64,000 bases of DNA from Bacteroidales bacterium. Lineage in GTDB: Bacteria > Bacteroidota > Bacteroidia > Bacteroidales > Muribaculaceae. Below, piece after piece: positions 27,207-37,887 of the stretch. The stretch's first letter is position 1. Every line of letters begins with the position of its first letter. A program made the translations under genes and the position numbers. The DNA lies in NCBI GenBank assembly GCA_030536615.1, contig JAUNPQ010000001.1, forward strand, positions 42,612 through 106,611. Direction: 5' to 3'. The notes below the pieces were generated by a model that was given only the letters and a program-made list of their open reading frames with translations, was not told the origin of the DNA and did no database searches.

Positions 27207-27418
27207 CATCAAGAGCCGCGGATGCATCACTTTCAAATGCAACAACAAGGGAATTTCCTATTCCTCCGTGTCTCTACGTTTACAACACCCAACAGGACAC
27301 CAAAGTTCATCTTCCCGACGGTAAATTGTCTGGGAATTTGCCGTCATGTTTTTGAGATGGGATCGCGACGCGTTTTCAAGTTTTTGTCGTGACAGGCATG
27401 CGGTTAGGTTTTTTTGAG
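27207..27418. other. Intergenic stretch without recognised genes
   Basis: Continues the roughly 380-bp gap between the HAD gene and the PEGA gene. A 99-residue frame crosses it but has no family features and runs through the terminator, so it is not called. The only signal seen is the -7 element at its right border. Confidence 0.5.
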
Positions 27419-27426
27419 TAACTTTG
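27419..27426 (+). promoter_or_regulatory. Promoter -7 element of the PEGA-domain gene
   Basis: TAACTTTG matches the -7 consensus exactly; no TTTG at the -33 distance. ATG 27465 is 38 bp downstream. Confidence 0.6.
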
Positions 27427-27464
27427 TAGCCGGAAACCCTGTGAGACAACCAATCCTTTTATCA

Positions 27465-29006
27465 ATGAAGCTTTTGCGCGGAATAATCATTGTCTTTCTA
27501 CTGGTAGTCGCTGCTTTTGCGGAGGCGGCCGCACAGTCGCGCATCAGGGAGATCAGAATACGTCCTGATGTCTTTGATCTGACGGCAAGTACCAGCCAGC
27601 GCCTTGACATGAACGGCAATCCTTGCGGACTGCTGAAAGTGAGCGTGCAGGTGGATAATGTTGAGTTTCAGGGCAACATAATCGGTGATGTGGTGCGCCA
27701 CGGAGGCGACTACTGGGTGTACGTCACCAACGGCACCAAGAAAATACGCATGACCTCGGCAGCTTTCGGTGGTGTAGACCTGCTCTTTGCTGACTGGGAC
27801 ATTCCGCATATACAGAGCAAGACCACCTACAATGTGACCGTGGAGCTGACGGAACCGGCCGCACCGGCGGCTGCGGTGAAGCGCGGGTATGTGCTGTTCA
27901 CGCTGACGCCGCCGACGGCCACGATGGTCTTTGACGGGCAGCAGCTTGAGGTGACCGATGGCGCCGCTTACCGGCGCGTGCCCTATGGCAGCTATTCCTA
28001 TACGGTGCAGGCTGTGGGTTATGAGCCGTTCAGCGGCACCGTGACTGTCAGCGCCGAGAAGACGGAAGTACCCGTGAAACTTCGCAGCAACAAAGCGCGC
28101 GTCACTGTCACGGCAGAGACTGCAGGCAGCACTATATATGTTGACGGTGCCATGAAAGGCAAAGCGCCGTGGCAGGGCGAGTTGAGTCCGGGCAATTACG
28201 TGATCGAGGCACGCCGCGAGGGCTACCGTCCCCGGGAGGTTTCAGTGACCCTCAGCGCCGCCACCGAGCGCAGTATAACCATCCCGGCTCTGGAGATGAT
28301 CACCGGCGAGCTGACCGTTGAATATCTGCCCATAGGCTCGCAGGTCACCCTTGACGGCACGGCAGTGGGTACAACACCGCTGTCACTTCCGGCTGTCGCC
28401 GCCGGTGACTACATTCTTACCATCAGCCACAGCGGCTACGACACAGCCACTCTCAGCGTCACCGTCAGCGAGAACGGCACTGCTCCCGTAACCGGAACAC
28501 TCAAAAAGACCGCCGCAGCCGTCACTACCCCGCAGCCTGCAACCCCGGCTGAACTGCGTTTCTCAACAAAGCCCGTCGACATGGCGCTGTGTGCCAAAGG
28601 CCAGGATGGGTATGTCTACATCACCGCCGACCAGTGGAAAAAACTATCCGAATCGCAGAAATCCTCTTTCACGCCCTGCGGCGTTTACCTCGCTGACGGC
28701 AATTTCATAGTGGAGCTCCACGACAAAGAGAACGGCGAGTGGATGACCTGGAATGCGGCGATGAAATACAATCTTCCAACTAAAGAGCAGGGACAAATAC
28801 TTGTTGATAATAGGACTGCATTAAACAACGCCCTGCGTGCATTCGGAGGAACGGTTATGGATAATGTTTATTGGACCAAAACTGAAAAAAGTCATTCCCT
28901 CGCGTGGGGCGTTTACATGTACAACGGCTACGTGAGCGGCAGCAACAAGACCTACGCACTCAGGGTTCGCGCAGTCGCCCCCGTGCCGGAGTCCTCGGCG
29001 AGGTAA
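27465..29006 (+). CDS. Exported PEGA-domain repeat protein
   Basis: 513 residues from ATG 27465, which gives a clean signal peptide (IIIVFLLVVAAFAEAAAQ). After a beta-rich N-terminal domain come three PEGA-type units (TATMVFDGQQL ending YEPFSGTV; GSTIYVDGAMKG ending GYRPREV; GSQVTLDGTAVGTTPLSL ending GYDTATL), a Thr/Pro/Ala linker, and a C-terminal domain rich in Trp and Tyr (ending WGVYMYNGYVSGSNKTYALRV). PEGA units occur on surface proteins that bind cell-wall or host material; the exact role is unknown. Transcribed alone from its own promoter. Confidence 0.82.
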   Translation: MKLLRGIIIVFLLVVAAFAEAAAQSRIREIRIRPDVFDLTASTSQRLDMNGNPCGLLKVSVQVDNVEFQGNIIGDVVRHGGDYWVYVTNGTKKIRMTSAAFGGVDLLFADWDIPHIQSKTTYNVTVELTEPAAPAAAVKRGYVLFTLTPPTATMVFDGQQLEVTDGAAYRRVPYGSYSYTVQAVGYEPFSGTVTVSAEKTEVPVKLRSNKARVTVTAETAGSTIYVDGAMKGKAPWQGELSPGNYVIEARREGYRPREVSVTLSAATERSITIPALEMITGELTVEYLPIGSQVTLDGTAVGTTPLSLPAVAAGDYILTISHSGYDTATLSVTVSENGTAPVTGTLKKTAAAVTTPQPATPAELRFSTKPVDMALCAKGQDGYVYITADQWKKLSESQKSSFTPCGVYLADGNFIVELHDKENGEWMTWNAAMKYNLPTKEQGQILVDNRTALNNALRAFGGTVMDNVYWTKTEKSHSLAWGVYMYNGYVSGSNKTYALRVRAVAPVPESSAR

Positions 29007-29138
29007 ACTCTTTCACACTTCAGGACTTCCACCCTTTTCGCGGCCCGACGGGACGCCGCCCCCCCCTGTCACCTCTCTGCTGTCTGATTTTTATTACACA
29101 TCAATAGGATATATAAATAATTATATCTAAATTTGTGT

Positions 29139-29177
29139 CACTTCCCAAAATGAAATTTTTTTTGAGTTTGGGAAGTG
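29139..29177. repeat. Eleven-bp perfect inverted repeat with T-run in the loop
   Basis: CACTTCCCAAA (29139-29149) and TTTGGGAAGTG (29167-29177) with a 17-nt loop containing eight T. It lies between the PEGA gene and pheT, about 130 bp past the PEGA stop. It could end the PEGA transcript or serve as an operator; no consecutive T-run follows the stem. Confidence 0.5.
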
Positions 29178-29236
29178 AGGCGGTTGAAAAGAGGCAAGAA
29201 TTTGGGGCGGCTGTGTGGTATAAGGCGAAAAATTTG

Positions 29237-29244
29237 TAACTTTG
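29237..29244 (+). promoter_or_regulatory. pheT promoter -7 element
   Basis: TAACTTTG at about 40 bp before the ATG; the -33 region lacks a good TTTG. Confidence 0.6.
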
Positions 29245-29284
29245 CATGTTGGAACAAAACAGACGAATCTAATCATTACAGAAT

Positions 29285-31753
29285 ATGAACATTTCTTACA
29301 GCTGGCTTAAGGATTATATAAACTGCACCCTCAGTCCCGAGGATCTGGCAGCCGCCCTCACATCGACAGGACTTGAATGCGACGGCGTTGAGACCGTTGA
29401 AAGCATTCGCGGCGGCCTGCGCGGCCTGGTGGTAGGCAAAGTGCTGACCTGCACGGAACATCCTGACAGCGACCATCTCCATGTCACCATGGTGGACCTG
29501 GGCGGCGGACATGTGGAACAGATTGTGTGCGGCGCACCCAATGTGGCAGCCGGCCAGACAGTCATAGTGGCCACCGTCGGCACCGTCCTTTATGACGGAG
29601 ACAAGGAATTCAAGATAAAGAAATCCAAGATACGCGGAGTGGAGTCAATGGGCATGATATGCGCCGAAGACGAGATAGGCGTGGGCAACAGCCATGACGG
29701 AATAATTGTCATAGAGGATGAAGTGGCCCCCGGCACACCCGCGGCTGAATATTACAACCTCACTGATGACCATGTGCTGGAGGTTGACCTGACCCCCAAC
29801 CGCATAGATGCGGCCTCGCATTTCGGCGTTGCCCGCGATGTGGCCGCGTGGATGACCGTGCACGGTCAGACGCCGGTTCTGAGCCGTCCCGACATCAGTG
29901 CTTTCCATGTCGACGATCCCGGACGTGCCGGCGTGGGCGTGGATGTGGTTGACGCACAAGGCTGTGTGCGCTACAGCGGCGTGACAATTGAGGGCGTGAA
30001 AGTGGCCGAGAGCCCGGAATGGCTCCGCAACCGTCTCAATGCCATTGGAGTGCGGCCCATAAACAACATTGTGGACATCACCAACTATGTGTTGCATGCC
30101 GTGGGGCAGCCCCTCCATTGCTTTGACCGCGCACACATAGCCGGTGACAAAGTTGTGGTGCGCACCGTGGACCGGGACACTCCGTTTGTGACCCTTGACG
30201 GTGTGGAGCGCAAACTTGATGCCGCTGACCTGATGATATGCGACGCAAACCGCCCCATGTGCATAGCCGGAGTGTTCGGTGGCCTTGACTCTGGCGTGAC
30301 AGAAGAATGTACCTCGGTATTCCTTGAGAGCGCCTGCTTCAACGCCACACGCGTGCGCAAGACAGCACGCCGCCACGGCCTCAACACCGATGCCTCATTC
30401 CGTTTTGAGCGTGGTGTGGATCCCAACGGCACCATCGATGCCTTGAAGCTGGCTGCCCTGATGGTCAATGAGATTGCCGGCGGAAAGATTGTGGGAGACG
30501 TGGTTGACATATATCCCGCTGTTGTTGAGCGCCCGCGCGTGGAGCTTTCCACGGCCTATATGGATGCCCTCATCGGCAAACACATCCCCGATGACACTGT
30601 TGACGCTATTCTGGAGGCGCTTGAGGTAGAGACCGAGAGCAACGCCGCCGGCGTGCGCACCCTGCGCATTCCAACTTACCGTGTGGATGTTACCCGTCCC
30701 TGTGACGTTGTGGAGGACATTCTCCGCATATACGGTTACAACAACGTGGAGATGCCTGCCGCCCTGCACGCATCATTGTCTTTCAAGACTCCTACCGATG
30801 CTGCCGATGACCTGCGCCGCTGTCTGTCCGGACAGCTCACAGCCCAGGGTTTCAATGAGATTCTCAACAACTCCCTCACCGCCGAGGCCTATTACGAGCC
30901 TCTTTCCGAGTATCCGGCAGAGCACTGCGTGCGGCTTCTCAACCCGCTCAGCCAGGACCTGAACGTCATGCGGCAGACATTGCTGTTCGGCGGACTGGAG
31001 AATCTTGCACACAACATAAACCGCAAAAACAAAGATCTGGCTTTCTACGAGTTCGGAAACGTGTATTTCCGCAATCCGCAGGCCGAGAGTACAGCCGAGC
31101 GCCCGCTTGCACCTTACAGCGAGGGAGCACGCCTCGCCTTGTGGCTTACCGGTGACATCCGCCACGCCAACTGGGCGCATGCCGCCGAGCCGGCCACATT
31201 CTTCCACCTCAAGGCCTATGTCGCCAACATCCTTGCCCGTGCAGGCGTCAGCGAGCGCGAGACAGTCACGGCATACACCACTACCGAACTCCTCTCCGAC
31301 GCATTGACAATCAGCACCCGCTCGGGCAAGCGCATCGGAATAATGGGCATTGTTGACAAAGCCGTGGCACGCCGCTGTGAGGTGAAACAGCCCGTCTATT
31401 TCGCTGAGATAGACTTCGACGCCCTCTCGGCGCTTGCGCTGAAACGCAGCGTCACATTCGCCGAACTGCCCAAGACACAGCCCGTGAAACGCGATCTGGC
31501 CCTGCTTGTGGACAAATCAGTCACCATGGCCGACATAGAGAATGCCGTGCGCGATGCCGAACGGCGTCTGCTGCGCTCCGTGGAACTCTTTGACGTATAT
31601 GAGGGTGACAAGCTCCCCGCAGGCAAGAAGTCATACGCCATCACAATGACAATCCAGGACAACGAAAAAACACTCAACGACAAAGCCATAGACGCCGTGA
31701 TGAAGAAAATCACAGCCAATCTCGGAAAAAAAGTAGGCGCAGAACTGCGTTGA
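29285..31753 (+). CDS. pheT: Phenylalanyl-tRNA synthetase beta subunit
   Basis: 822 residues. Domain order is canonical: N-terminal tRNA-binding OB domain (GLVVGKVLTCTEHPDSDHLHVTMVDLG), B3/B4 editing domain (NRLNAIGVRPINNIVDITNYVLHAVGQPLHCFD), B5 domain, catalytic-like core, and the C-terminal anticodon-binding ferredoxin-fold domain (FAELPKTQPVKRDLALLVD). It works with PheS, which is not in this window; the two genes are often separate in Bacteroidota. Confidence 0.98.
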   Translation: MNISYSWLKDYINCTLSPEDLAAALTSTGLECDGVETVESIRGGLRGLVVGKVLTCTEHPDSDHLHVTMVDLGGGHVEQIVCGAPNVAAGQTVIVATVGTVLYDGDKEFKIKKSKIRGVESMGMICAEDEIGVGNSHDGIIVIEDEVAPGTPAAEYYNLTDDHVLEVDLTPNRIDAASHFGVARDVAAWMTVHGQTPVLSRPDISAFHVDDPGRAGVGVDVVDAQGCVRYSGVTIEGVKVAESPEWLRNRLNAIGVRPINNIVDITNYVLHAVGQPLHCFDRAHIAGDKVVVRTVDRDTPFVTLDGVERKLDAADLMICDANRPMCIAGVFGGLDSGVTEECTSVFLESACFNATRVRKTARRHGLNTDASFRFERGVDPNGTIDALKLAALMVNEIAGGKIVGDVVDIYPAVVERPRVELSTAYMDALIGKHIPDDTVDAILEALEVETESNAAGVRTLRIPTYRVDVTRPCDVVEDILRIYGYNNVEMPAALHASLSFKTPTDAADDLRRCLSGQLTAQGFNEILNNSLTAEAYYEPLSEYPAEHCVRLLNPLSQDLNVMRQTLLFGGLENLAHNINRKNKDLAFYEFGNVYFRNPQAESTAERPLAPYSEGARLALWLTGDIRHANWAHAAEPATFFHLKAYVANILARAGVSERETVTAYTTTELLSDALTISTRSGKRIGIMGIVDKAVARRCEVKQPVYFAEIDFDALSALALKRSVTFAELPKTQPVKRDLALLVDKSVTMADIENAVRDAERRLLRSVELFDVYEGDKLPAGKKSYAITMTIQDNEKTLNDKAIDAVMKKITANLGKKVGAELR

Positions 31754-31801
31754 CCGCCGTTGAGAACAGACTGACAAACAACAAAAACAAAAATATACAA
31801 A

Positions 31802-32524
31802 ATGGGAAGAGCATTTGAATATCGCAAAGCCCGCAAGCTCAAACGCTGGGGCAACATGAGCCGTACATTTACGCGCATCGGCAAAGAAATCACCATAGCC
31901 GCCAAAGCCGGCGGACCGGATCCCGACACCAATCCCCGCCTCAGAGCTCTGATGCAGAACGCCAAAGCGGCCAATATGCCCAAGGACACCGTTGAACGTG
32001 CCATCAAGAAAGCCACCGACAAAGACGCCGGTGACTATAAGGAAATATCCTACGAGGGCTACGGGCCACACGGCATAGCCATATTCGTTGAAGCCGCCAC
32101 TGACAACAACACCCGCACAGTGGCAAACGTACGTTCATACTTCACCAAACATGGCGGCTCACTGGGCACACAAGGCTCACTGACTTTCCTCTTTGACCAC
32201 AAGGCCGTGTTCAAGATCGCAGCACCGGCTGACCTTGATCTTGAGGAACTTGAACTGGAACTCATTGACTATGGTGTGGACGAGCTTGAACAGGACGAGG
32301 ACGGCAATGTGATCCTCTATGCCGCCTATGAGGAGAACTCAAACGTGCAGAAACATCTTGAGGACAACGGCTATGAGATCATCTCCACCGAGTTTGAACG
32401 CATTCCCAACGATCTCAAAGACGTTACACCCGAGCAGCGCGAGAAGATAGAAAAACTCCTTGAGAAGCTCGAGGAGGACGAGGACGTGCAGAACGTCTTC
32501 CACAACATGCGCGACGAAGAATAA
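31802..32524 (+). CDS. YebC/PmpR-family regulator or translation factor
   Basis: 240 residues. N-terminal WGNMSRTFTRIGKEITIAAKAGGPDPDTNPRLR and the following NAKAANMPKDTVERAIKKA are the YebC signature. Family members have been described as DNA-binding regulators and, more recently, as factors that help ribosomes through proline stretches. 48 bp downstream of pheT, probably co-transcribed, and followed by a strong terminator. Confidence 0.95.
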   Translation: MGRAFEYRKARKLKRWGNMSRTFTRIGKEITIAAKAGGPDPDTNPRLRALMQNAKAANMPKDTVERAIKKATDKDAGDYKEISYEGYGPHGIAIFVEAATDNNTRTVANVRSYFTKHGGSLGTQGSLTFLFDHKAVFKIAAPADLDLEELELELIDYGVDELEQDEDGNVILYAAYEENSNVQKHLEDNGYEIISTEFERIPNDLKDVTPEQREKIEKLLEKLEEDEDVQNVFHNMRDEE

Positions 32525-32549
32525 TAGATTCCAACCTTTATAAACATCA

Positions 32550-32590
32550 GGCTAATCGGACAACCCGCAATCTGTCTGATTAGCCTTTTT
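32550..32590 (+). terminator. Intrinsic terminator of the pheT-yebC unit
   Basis: GGCTAATCGGACA (32550-32562) pairs with TGTCTGATTAGCC (32573-32585), a 13-bp stem with one G-U and a 10-nt loop, followed directly by five T. It ends 8 bp before the mutS ATG. Confidence 0.9.
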
Positions 32591-32598
32591 ACCTGCAT

Positions 32599-35232
32599 AT
32601 GGCCAAAAAAATAGTGGAGACGCCGCTGATGAAGCAGTACGTCGAGATGAAGAAAAAACATCCCGACGCCATCCTGCTTTTCCGTGTGGGTGACTTCTAC
32701 GAGACATTCAGCGATGATGCCATTGTTGCCTCCGAGATTCTGGGGATAACCCTCACCCGGCGCGCCAACGGAGCTGCCGCCTATGTGGAACTGGCGGGAT
32801 TTCCCCATCATGCACTTGAGAGTTACCTGCCGAGACTTGTACGTGCCGGCCGACGTGTGGCCATATGCGAGCAACTTGAAGATCCCAAGCAGGCCAAAGG
32901 GCTGGTGAAGCGCGGCATAACCGAGCTTGTCACCCCCGGAGTGGCCACCGGCGACAATGTCCTCAACCACCGCGAGAACAACTTCCTTGGCGCCGTGCAT
33001 CGTGGCGCGGGCCGCAAGGAGGAGTGGGGAGTGGCATTCCTGGACATCTCCACCGGCGAATTCATGTGCGCCCAGGGAACACTTGATCACGTTGACAAGC
33101 TTCTGGCCACTTTCGCGCCCAAAGAGGTGCTGATTGAGCGCGGCACAAAACGCCTCATGGAAGAATCGCTGACGGGCCACTATCTCACCTTTGAACTTGA
33201 CGACTGGGTGTTCACCCACGATGCCGCCAACGAACGCCTGCTGACCCAGTTCGGTACCCGGAGCCTGAAAGGCTTCGGCCTCAACCACATGGATCAGGCT
33301 GTCATCGCTGCCGGTGCATGCATGCACTATCTGGATGTGACAAGCCATACACATACACGCCACATCACCTCGCTGACACGCATCGAGCATGACAGCTACG
33401 TGCGTCTTGACCGGTTCACAATCCGCAATCTCGAGCTGATACAGCCTCTCAATGAAGGCGGTCGCAGCCTCCTTGACATCATTGACCGCACCGTGACACC
33501 CATGGGCGCGCGTCTGCTCCGCAGCTGGGTGGTGATGCCCCTGCGCGATGAAAAGCTCATCAACTCGCGCCTTGATGTCGTTGACTTCTTTTTCCGCAAC
33601 CCCGACACCCGCGAAACCGTCCTTGAAAGCCTTGAGCGTGTGGGCGATCTGGGGCGTCTCACCTCAAAAGTATCAACCCTCCGCATAACCCCGCGCGAAC
33701 TCCTGCAGGTGCGTGCGGCTCTTGACGCCATAGTGCCCATACGCGCGCAATGTCTGGGGTCTGATGAGCCCGTTCTCGTTGAACTGGGACGCCGTCTGGA
33801 TGCCTGCGAGGACGTCAGCGCACGCATAGCCGCACAGATCAACCCCGATGCTCCGTCGAAAGTTGGCGGGGGCGATGTGATCAGGCGCGGCGTGAACGCC
33901 GAACTCGATGACCTCCGCGACATTGCCGGCTCCGGCAAAAGCTATCTTGCGGCAATTCAGGAGCGCGAGGCTGCCGCAACCGGCATATCATCGCTGAAAA
34001 TAGGCTTCAACAACGTTTTCGGCTACTACATAGAGGTCACCAACACACATCGCGACAAAGTGCCCGCCGAGTGGGTCAGAAAACAGACACTTGTCAACGC
34101 CGAGCGCTACATTACCCAGGAACTCAAGGAGTATGAGGAAAAAATACTCACGGCCCAGGACCGCATAGCCTCGCTCGAGACATCTCTTTTCAATGACCTT
34201 GTCGCATTTGTATCCGGCTATATGACCGCCATGCAGGCCGACGCGCACATGCTTGCCGAGCTGGACTGCCTGTTGTCATTCACAACCGTAGCCGCCAACC
34301 GCTATGTCCGTCCCGTGGTTGACAACACTCTGGTCATAGAGCTGACGGACGCGCGCCATCCGGTCATAGAGCGACGCCTGCCCCCTGGCGAGCCATACAT
34401 AGCCAACTCCTTGAAAATAGACAATGCCGGTCCGCAGATCCTCATGGTCACCGGCCCCAATATGTCCGGTAAATCCGCCTTGCTGCGCCAGACAGCCCTG
34501 AATGTCATCATGGCGCAGATAGGATGTTATGTGGCCGCCGATGCCGCGCATATAGGCATCGTTGACAAAATATTCACACGTGTCGGAGCCAGTGACAATA
34601 TCTCCCTGGGCGAGTCCACATTCATGATGGAGATGACTGAGGCCGCCGCTATCCTCAACAACCTCAGCGAGCGCTCGCTTGTGCTCTTTGACGAGCTTGG
34701 ACGCGGCACATCCACCTACGACGGTATCTCCATTGCCTGGGCCATCGTTGAATACATACACCAGAACGCGCCAGGACATCCCAAGACACTCTTCGCCACA
34801 CACTATCATGAGCTCAACGAGATGGAGAAGAACTTTCCGCGTATCGCCAACTGCCATGTTGCCGTAAAAGAGATTGACGGAAAGGTTGTCTTTGTGCGCA
34901 AACTTGAACGCGGAGGGTCTGAACATTCTTTCGGAATCCATGTTGCCCGGCTTGCCGGCATTCCCCGTCCCATTGTTGAGCGTGCAAACATTGTGCTTGA
35001 GACACTTGAGAGTCAGCACGACACCTCGGCAGACGCCGTTCGCGGCGCTGTAGCTGTCGCACCGCAGTCCACCGCCCCTGCCGGCATGCAGCTCAGTTTC
35101 TTTCAGCTTGACGATCCGGTGCTGTCACAGGTGCGCGACGAGATAATAGGCCTGGATATCAATAACCTCACCCCGATGGAGGCACTTAACAAACTTCATG
35201 ACATACGGACAATCATCACAGGCAAGTCCTGA
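32599..35232 (+). CDS. mutS: DNA mismatch repair protein MutS
   Basis: 877 residues. The mismatch-recognition motif is intact ([16 protein letters not shown], with the Phe-x-Glu wedge), followed by connector and lever domains. The ATPase has Walker [15 protein letters not shown], Walker [15 protein letters not shown] and the signature region [14 protein letters not shown], with a C-terminal dimerisation helix-turn-helix. It starts just after the terminator, so either its promoter lies within the yebC end or it relies on read-through. Confidence 0.98.
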   Translation: MAKKIVETPLMKQYVEMKKKHPDAILLFRVGDFYETFSDDAIVASEILGITLTRRANGAAAYVELAGFPHHALESYLPRLVRAGRRVAICEQLEDPKQAKGLVKRGITELVTPGVATGDNVLNHRENNFLGAVHRGAGRKEEWGVAFLDISTGEFMCAQGTLDHVDKLLATFAPKEVLIERGTKRLMEESLTGHYLTFELDDWVFTHDAANERLLTQFGTRSLKGFGLNHMDQAVIAAGACMHYLDVTSHTHTRHITSLTRIEHDSYVRLDRFTIRNLELIQPLNEGGRSLLDIIDRTVTPMGARLLRSWVVMPLRDEKLINSRLDVVDFFFRNPDTRETVLESLERVGDLGRLTSKVSTLRITPRELLQVRAALDAIVPIRAQCLGSDEPVLVELGRRLDACEDVSARIAAQINPDAPSKVGGGDVIRRGVNAELDDLRDIAGSGKSYLAAIQEREAAATGISSLKIGFNNVFGYYIEVTNTHRDKVPAEWVRKQTLVNAERYITQELKEYEEKILTAQDRIASLETSLFNDLVAFVSGYMTAMQADAHMLAELDCLLSFTTVAANRYVRPVVDNTLVIELTDARHPVIERRLPPGEPYIANSLKIDNAGPQILMVTGPNMSGKSALLRQTALNVIMAQIGCYVAADAAHIGIVDKIFTRVGASDNISLGESTFMMEMTEAAAILNNLSERSLVLFDELGRGTSTYDGISIAWAIVEYIHQNAPGHPKTLFATHYHELNEMEKNFPRIANCHVAVKEIDGKVVFVRKLERGGSEHSFGIHVARLAGIPRPIVERANIVLETLESQHDTSADAVRGAVAVAPQSTAPAGMQLSFFQLDDPVLSQVRDEIIGLDINNLTPMEALNKLHDIRTIITGKS

Positions 35233-36592
35233 AACCGCCCTCCCCCGGCATTTTGTAGAGATGCTTGGGCACTATCCTCTCTTTGACGGACTGCCCGACG
35301 TGCTCATGAATACCGCGCCCGATGTCTCCGTGCGCGTAAACCCCGGCAAAGGCGTTTCCGTGGATGCGGAGATGAGCTGTGTGCCCTGGTGTACAGACGG
35401 ATTCTATCTGCCGCAGCGTCTGCCGTTCACATTTGACCCCGCATTGCATCAGGGCCTTTATTATGTGCAGGATGCCTCGTCAATGGCCATCAGCCACATT
35501 GCCAAAACGCTGTCCGCTGACGGACGTCCGTTGCGCTGGCTTGATGTCTGTGCCGCTCCCGGAGGGAAGACCACGGCGGCGATATCAGCTCTTCCCGAGG
35601 GGTCAATTGTCATAGCCAACGAGTATGATCCGCGTCGTGCCGCCGCCCTTGCCGAGAATCTTGAGCGTTGGGGCTATGGCCGCACAGCCGTCACCGTAGG
35701 TGACACAAAAGCATACCGCCGTCTGGAAGGATTTTTTGACGTTGTGGCCGTTGATGCGCCATGCTCAGGCGAGGGGATGATGCGCAAAGAACCGCAGGCC
35801 GTGCGTCAATGGACACCCGCACTGGTGCAGCAATGCGCCGCACTACAGCAGCAGATAGCCGACAATGCATGGCAGGCACTGCGTCCCGGCGGCTATATGG
35901 TCTATTCAACCTGCACATTCAACGTTCAGGAGAACGAGCGCAATGTTGCCCGGATGATTGAGCGCTATGATGCCCGCAGCATTGATCCGGGTCTTTCTGA
36001 CTTTCCCGGCGTTGCCGGTGCCGTGGAGGGCACAGCCTGTTGCGCGCGCTTCATCCCCGGCCGGGTGCGTGGCGAGGGTCTTTTTGTAGCAGTCTTGCAG
36101 AAACCCGGTGATGCCGCGGTTCAACCCTGCCGCCGTTCCTTTGCCAAGACATCCGTTGCTCCCGGCAAGTGGCTGCCTGACAATTATATTTATACCGACA
36201 TTGCCGGCAGTCTGCACGCCGTTCCTGAAGATGCCGCGGCGGTACTTGCCACAGTGGCAAAACACGCAAAATGCATCTCTATAGGCATTGAAGCCGGGGT
36301 GGTAAAAGGTCGCGACATTCTTCCCTCATATGCCCTTGCACATGCTGTAGACCTCAATGCGGATGTTTTCCATCAGGCGGAGGTTGACTATCACACAGCC
36401 ATTGCATATCTGCGTGGTGAACCGGTTGTTCTGCCCGATTCTCCCCGCGGAATAATCCTGCTGACATTCAGAGGGCGTCCGCTTGCCTTTGCCAAGAACA
36501 TAGGCAACCGCGCCAATAATCTTGTGCCTGCGTCGCGACGCATCATCTCTCCGCATATCCCTGATGATGAGCCTATAGTCCTCAGTGTGTGA
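35198..36592 (+). CDS. NOL1/NOP2/Sun-family rRNA cytosine-C5 methyltransferase (RsmF-like)
   Basis: 464 residues. The family N-terminus ([10 protein letters not shown]) begins within the last 35 bp of mutS, supporting ATG 35198. The SAM-binding motif is [14 protein letters not shown], motif IV is [16 protein letters not shown] (PC Cys), motif VI holds the catalytic Cys in [14 protein letters not shown], and a C-terminal RNA-binding extension follows. Probable 16S rRNA m5C methylase. Its 3' end overlaps the convergent gene at 36582 by 11 bp. Confidence 0.92.
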   Translation: MTYGQSSQASPETALPRHFVEMLGHYPLFDGLPDVLMNTAPDVSVRVNPGKGVSVDAEMSCVPWCTDGFYLPQRLPFTFDPALHQGLYYVQDASSMAISHIAKTLSADGRPLRWLDVCAAPGGKTTAAISALPEGSIVIANEYDPRRAAALAENLERWGYGRTAVTVGDTKAYRRLEGFFDVVAVDAPCSGEGMMRKEPQAVRQWTPALVQQCAALQQQIADNAWQALRPGGYMVYSTCTFNVQENERNVARMIERYDARSIDPGLSDFPGVAGAVEGTACCARFIPGRVRGEGLFVAVLQKPGDAAVQPCRRSFAKTSVAPGKWLPDNYIYTDIAGSLHAVPEDAAAVLATVAKHAKCISIGIEAGVVKGRDILPSYALAHAVDLNADVFHQAEVDYHTAIAYLRGEPVVLPDSPRGIILLTFRGRPLAFAKNIGNRANNLVPASRRIISPHIPDDEPIVLSV

Positions 36593-37055
36593 GTGGGCGC
36601 ATCATCCGTATGCCCGGACGCACATGCAGCCTGAAAGCGGCAAACAGTGACGTGGATGTGTCACCCTCGTATTTTATGTGATACCACTCCTGCCCCAGAA
36701 AATCAAGCGTGAAGGTAGCTGTGGTCATCTCCGCTCCGCAAGGTGTGCCCGGCGTAAGCCGTTCCTTTATCACAATGTCGTTGCCGGTGCGGGTTATTGC
36801 CAGTGAGGCCGCCCCCGTGGCATATACATCCGTCAGACCTGTGCGCGTGAGCACCACATCGCCGTTTTCAAGGCATTCCACAAGAACTTGCGGCGCGACA
36901 TCAGGCGCGCCTTCCGTCAGCCATCCTCCTATCAGATGAGTCTGTGCCGCGCCGTGTCCCGAGGGCCGGGCGCAGAAAGCCACAACGGCCGCCGCTGCCA
37001 CCGTCAGAATCACATAGAACTCCACACTCTGGAAAATAGTATTACATATCAGCAT
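36582..37055 (-). CDS. Hypothetical membrane-anchored protein
   Basis: 157 residues from ATG 37055. One N-terminal hydrophobic segment (EFYVILTVAAAAVVAFCA) is followed by a soluble beta-rich domain (TRTGLTDVYATGAASLAITRTGNDIVIKERL; TATFTLDFLGQEWYHIKY), somewhat like small lipocalin or META-type domains, without clear family motifs. The start is uncertain: ATGs at 37058 and 37055 lie only about 3-6 nt from the end of the overlapping promoter's -7 element, implying a leaderless message. Convergent 3' overlap with the methylase. Confidence 0.6.
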   Translation of the reverse strand: MLICNTIFQSVEFYVILTVAAAAVVAFCARPSGHGAAQTHLIGGWLTEGAPDVAPQVLVECLENGDVVLTRTGLTDVYATGAASLAITRTGNDIVIKERLTPGTPCGAEMTTATFTLDFLGQEWYHIKYEGDTSTSLFAAFRLHVRPGIRMMRPLTH

Positions 37056-37057
37056 CA

Positions 37058-37092
37058 TTGCAAAGTTCACTAAAATTGTGCAACTTTGCAAA
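37058..37092. promoter_or_regulatory. Symmetric overlapping divergent promoter (hypothetical gene / comF)
   Basis: Plus strand: TTG (37058-37060), 20 bp, CAACTTTG (37081-37088). Minus strand: TTTG (37092-37089), 20 bp, GAACTTTG (37068-37061). The -33 of each abuts the -7 of the other, so only one polymerase can bind at a time. The -7 elements differ from TAnnTTTG at one base each. Confidence 0.6.
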
Positions 37093-37096
37093 TGAA

Positions 37097-37816
37097 ATGC
37101 CAAAAACACTTTCTGCACTACACCATCTGGTGCTCGGAATCCTTGACATTGTCATGCCGCGGACATGTCCGGTCTGCGGCACAACACTGACCATGACAGA
37201 GAGACACATATGCCTCACATGTCTGGCTGCACTCCCGCGCGCGTCGTTTCACCTTAACCCTTATAACCGCATTTCCACCCAGCTTCTGCCCTTCTGTGCG
37301 GACACGCGTGCTGCCTGCTGGCTCTTTTACAGCTCCCCTTCGGCAGTCAGTGACATTGTGCATACACTCAAATACAAGGACAATCCGGACCTGGCCCGTT
37401 ATATGGGCGCCCGGTGTGCCGAGGAGCTTGCCGATGATGGATTTTTCCGCGCAACGGATATCATCGTACCTGTGCCCATGCATTGGTTCAAGAAGCTCCG
37501 GCGTCACTATAATCAGGCCTATGAGATTGCCATGGGCATATCACACGTCACAGGGCTGCCTGTCGCCGATGTCATGAAAGCGCGACGCCATGCCTCCCAG
37601 GCGCGTCTTACCCGCAGTCAGCGCGGCTATAACGCTGTTGCCGGCATATATTCCGTCAGTGATCGTGCCGCTCTGCGCGGCAAGCGTGTCCTTGTTGTTG
37701 ATGACATCACCACCACCGGCGCCACTCTCCGCGCCGTCGCCGCATCGCTGCGCCGCGACTGTCCGGAAATTGCCGGCATTGACGTTCTCACGCTCGGCGT
37801 AACAGAAAATATCTGA
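37097..37816 (+). CDS. comF: ComF-family phosphoribosyltransferase-like protein
   Basis: 239 residues. An N-terminal zinc-binding double-cysteine motif (CPVCGTTL then CLTCLAALP) is followed by a type I phosphoribosyltransferase domain ending in the PRPP loop VLVVDDITTTGATLRA. ComF proteins are linked to DNA uptake or recombination; the enzymatic role is unproven. ATG 37097 lies only 8 nt after the -7 element, so the mRNA may be leaderless. Confidence 0.9.
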   Translation: MPKTLSALHHLVLGILDIVMPRTCPVCGTTLTMTERHICLTCLAALPRASFHLNPYNRISTQLLPFCADTRAACWLFYSSPSAVSDIVHTLKYKDNPDLARYMGARCAEELADDGFFRATDIIVPVPMHWFKKLRRHYNQAYEIAMGISHVTGLPVADVMKARRHASQARLTRSQRGYNAVAGIYSVSDRAALRGKRVLVVDDITTTGATLRAVAASLRRDCPEIAGIDVLTLGVTENI

Positions 37817-37887
37817 TTTTGCTGTACATTTATATAAAGCGAAGGCTATAATTAAGATTTATTAATAATCGTTAGTAATTTATTAAC

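Noticed and set aside
27093-27392. 99-residue plus-strand frame between HAD and PEGA genes
   Set aside because: Runs through a terminator-like repeat, and no domain or signal peptide is visible.
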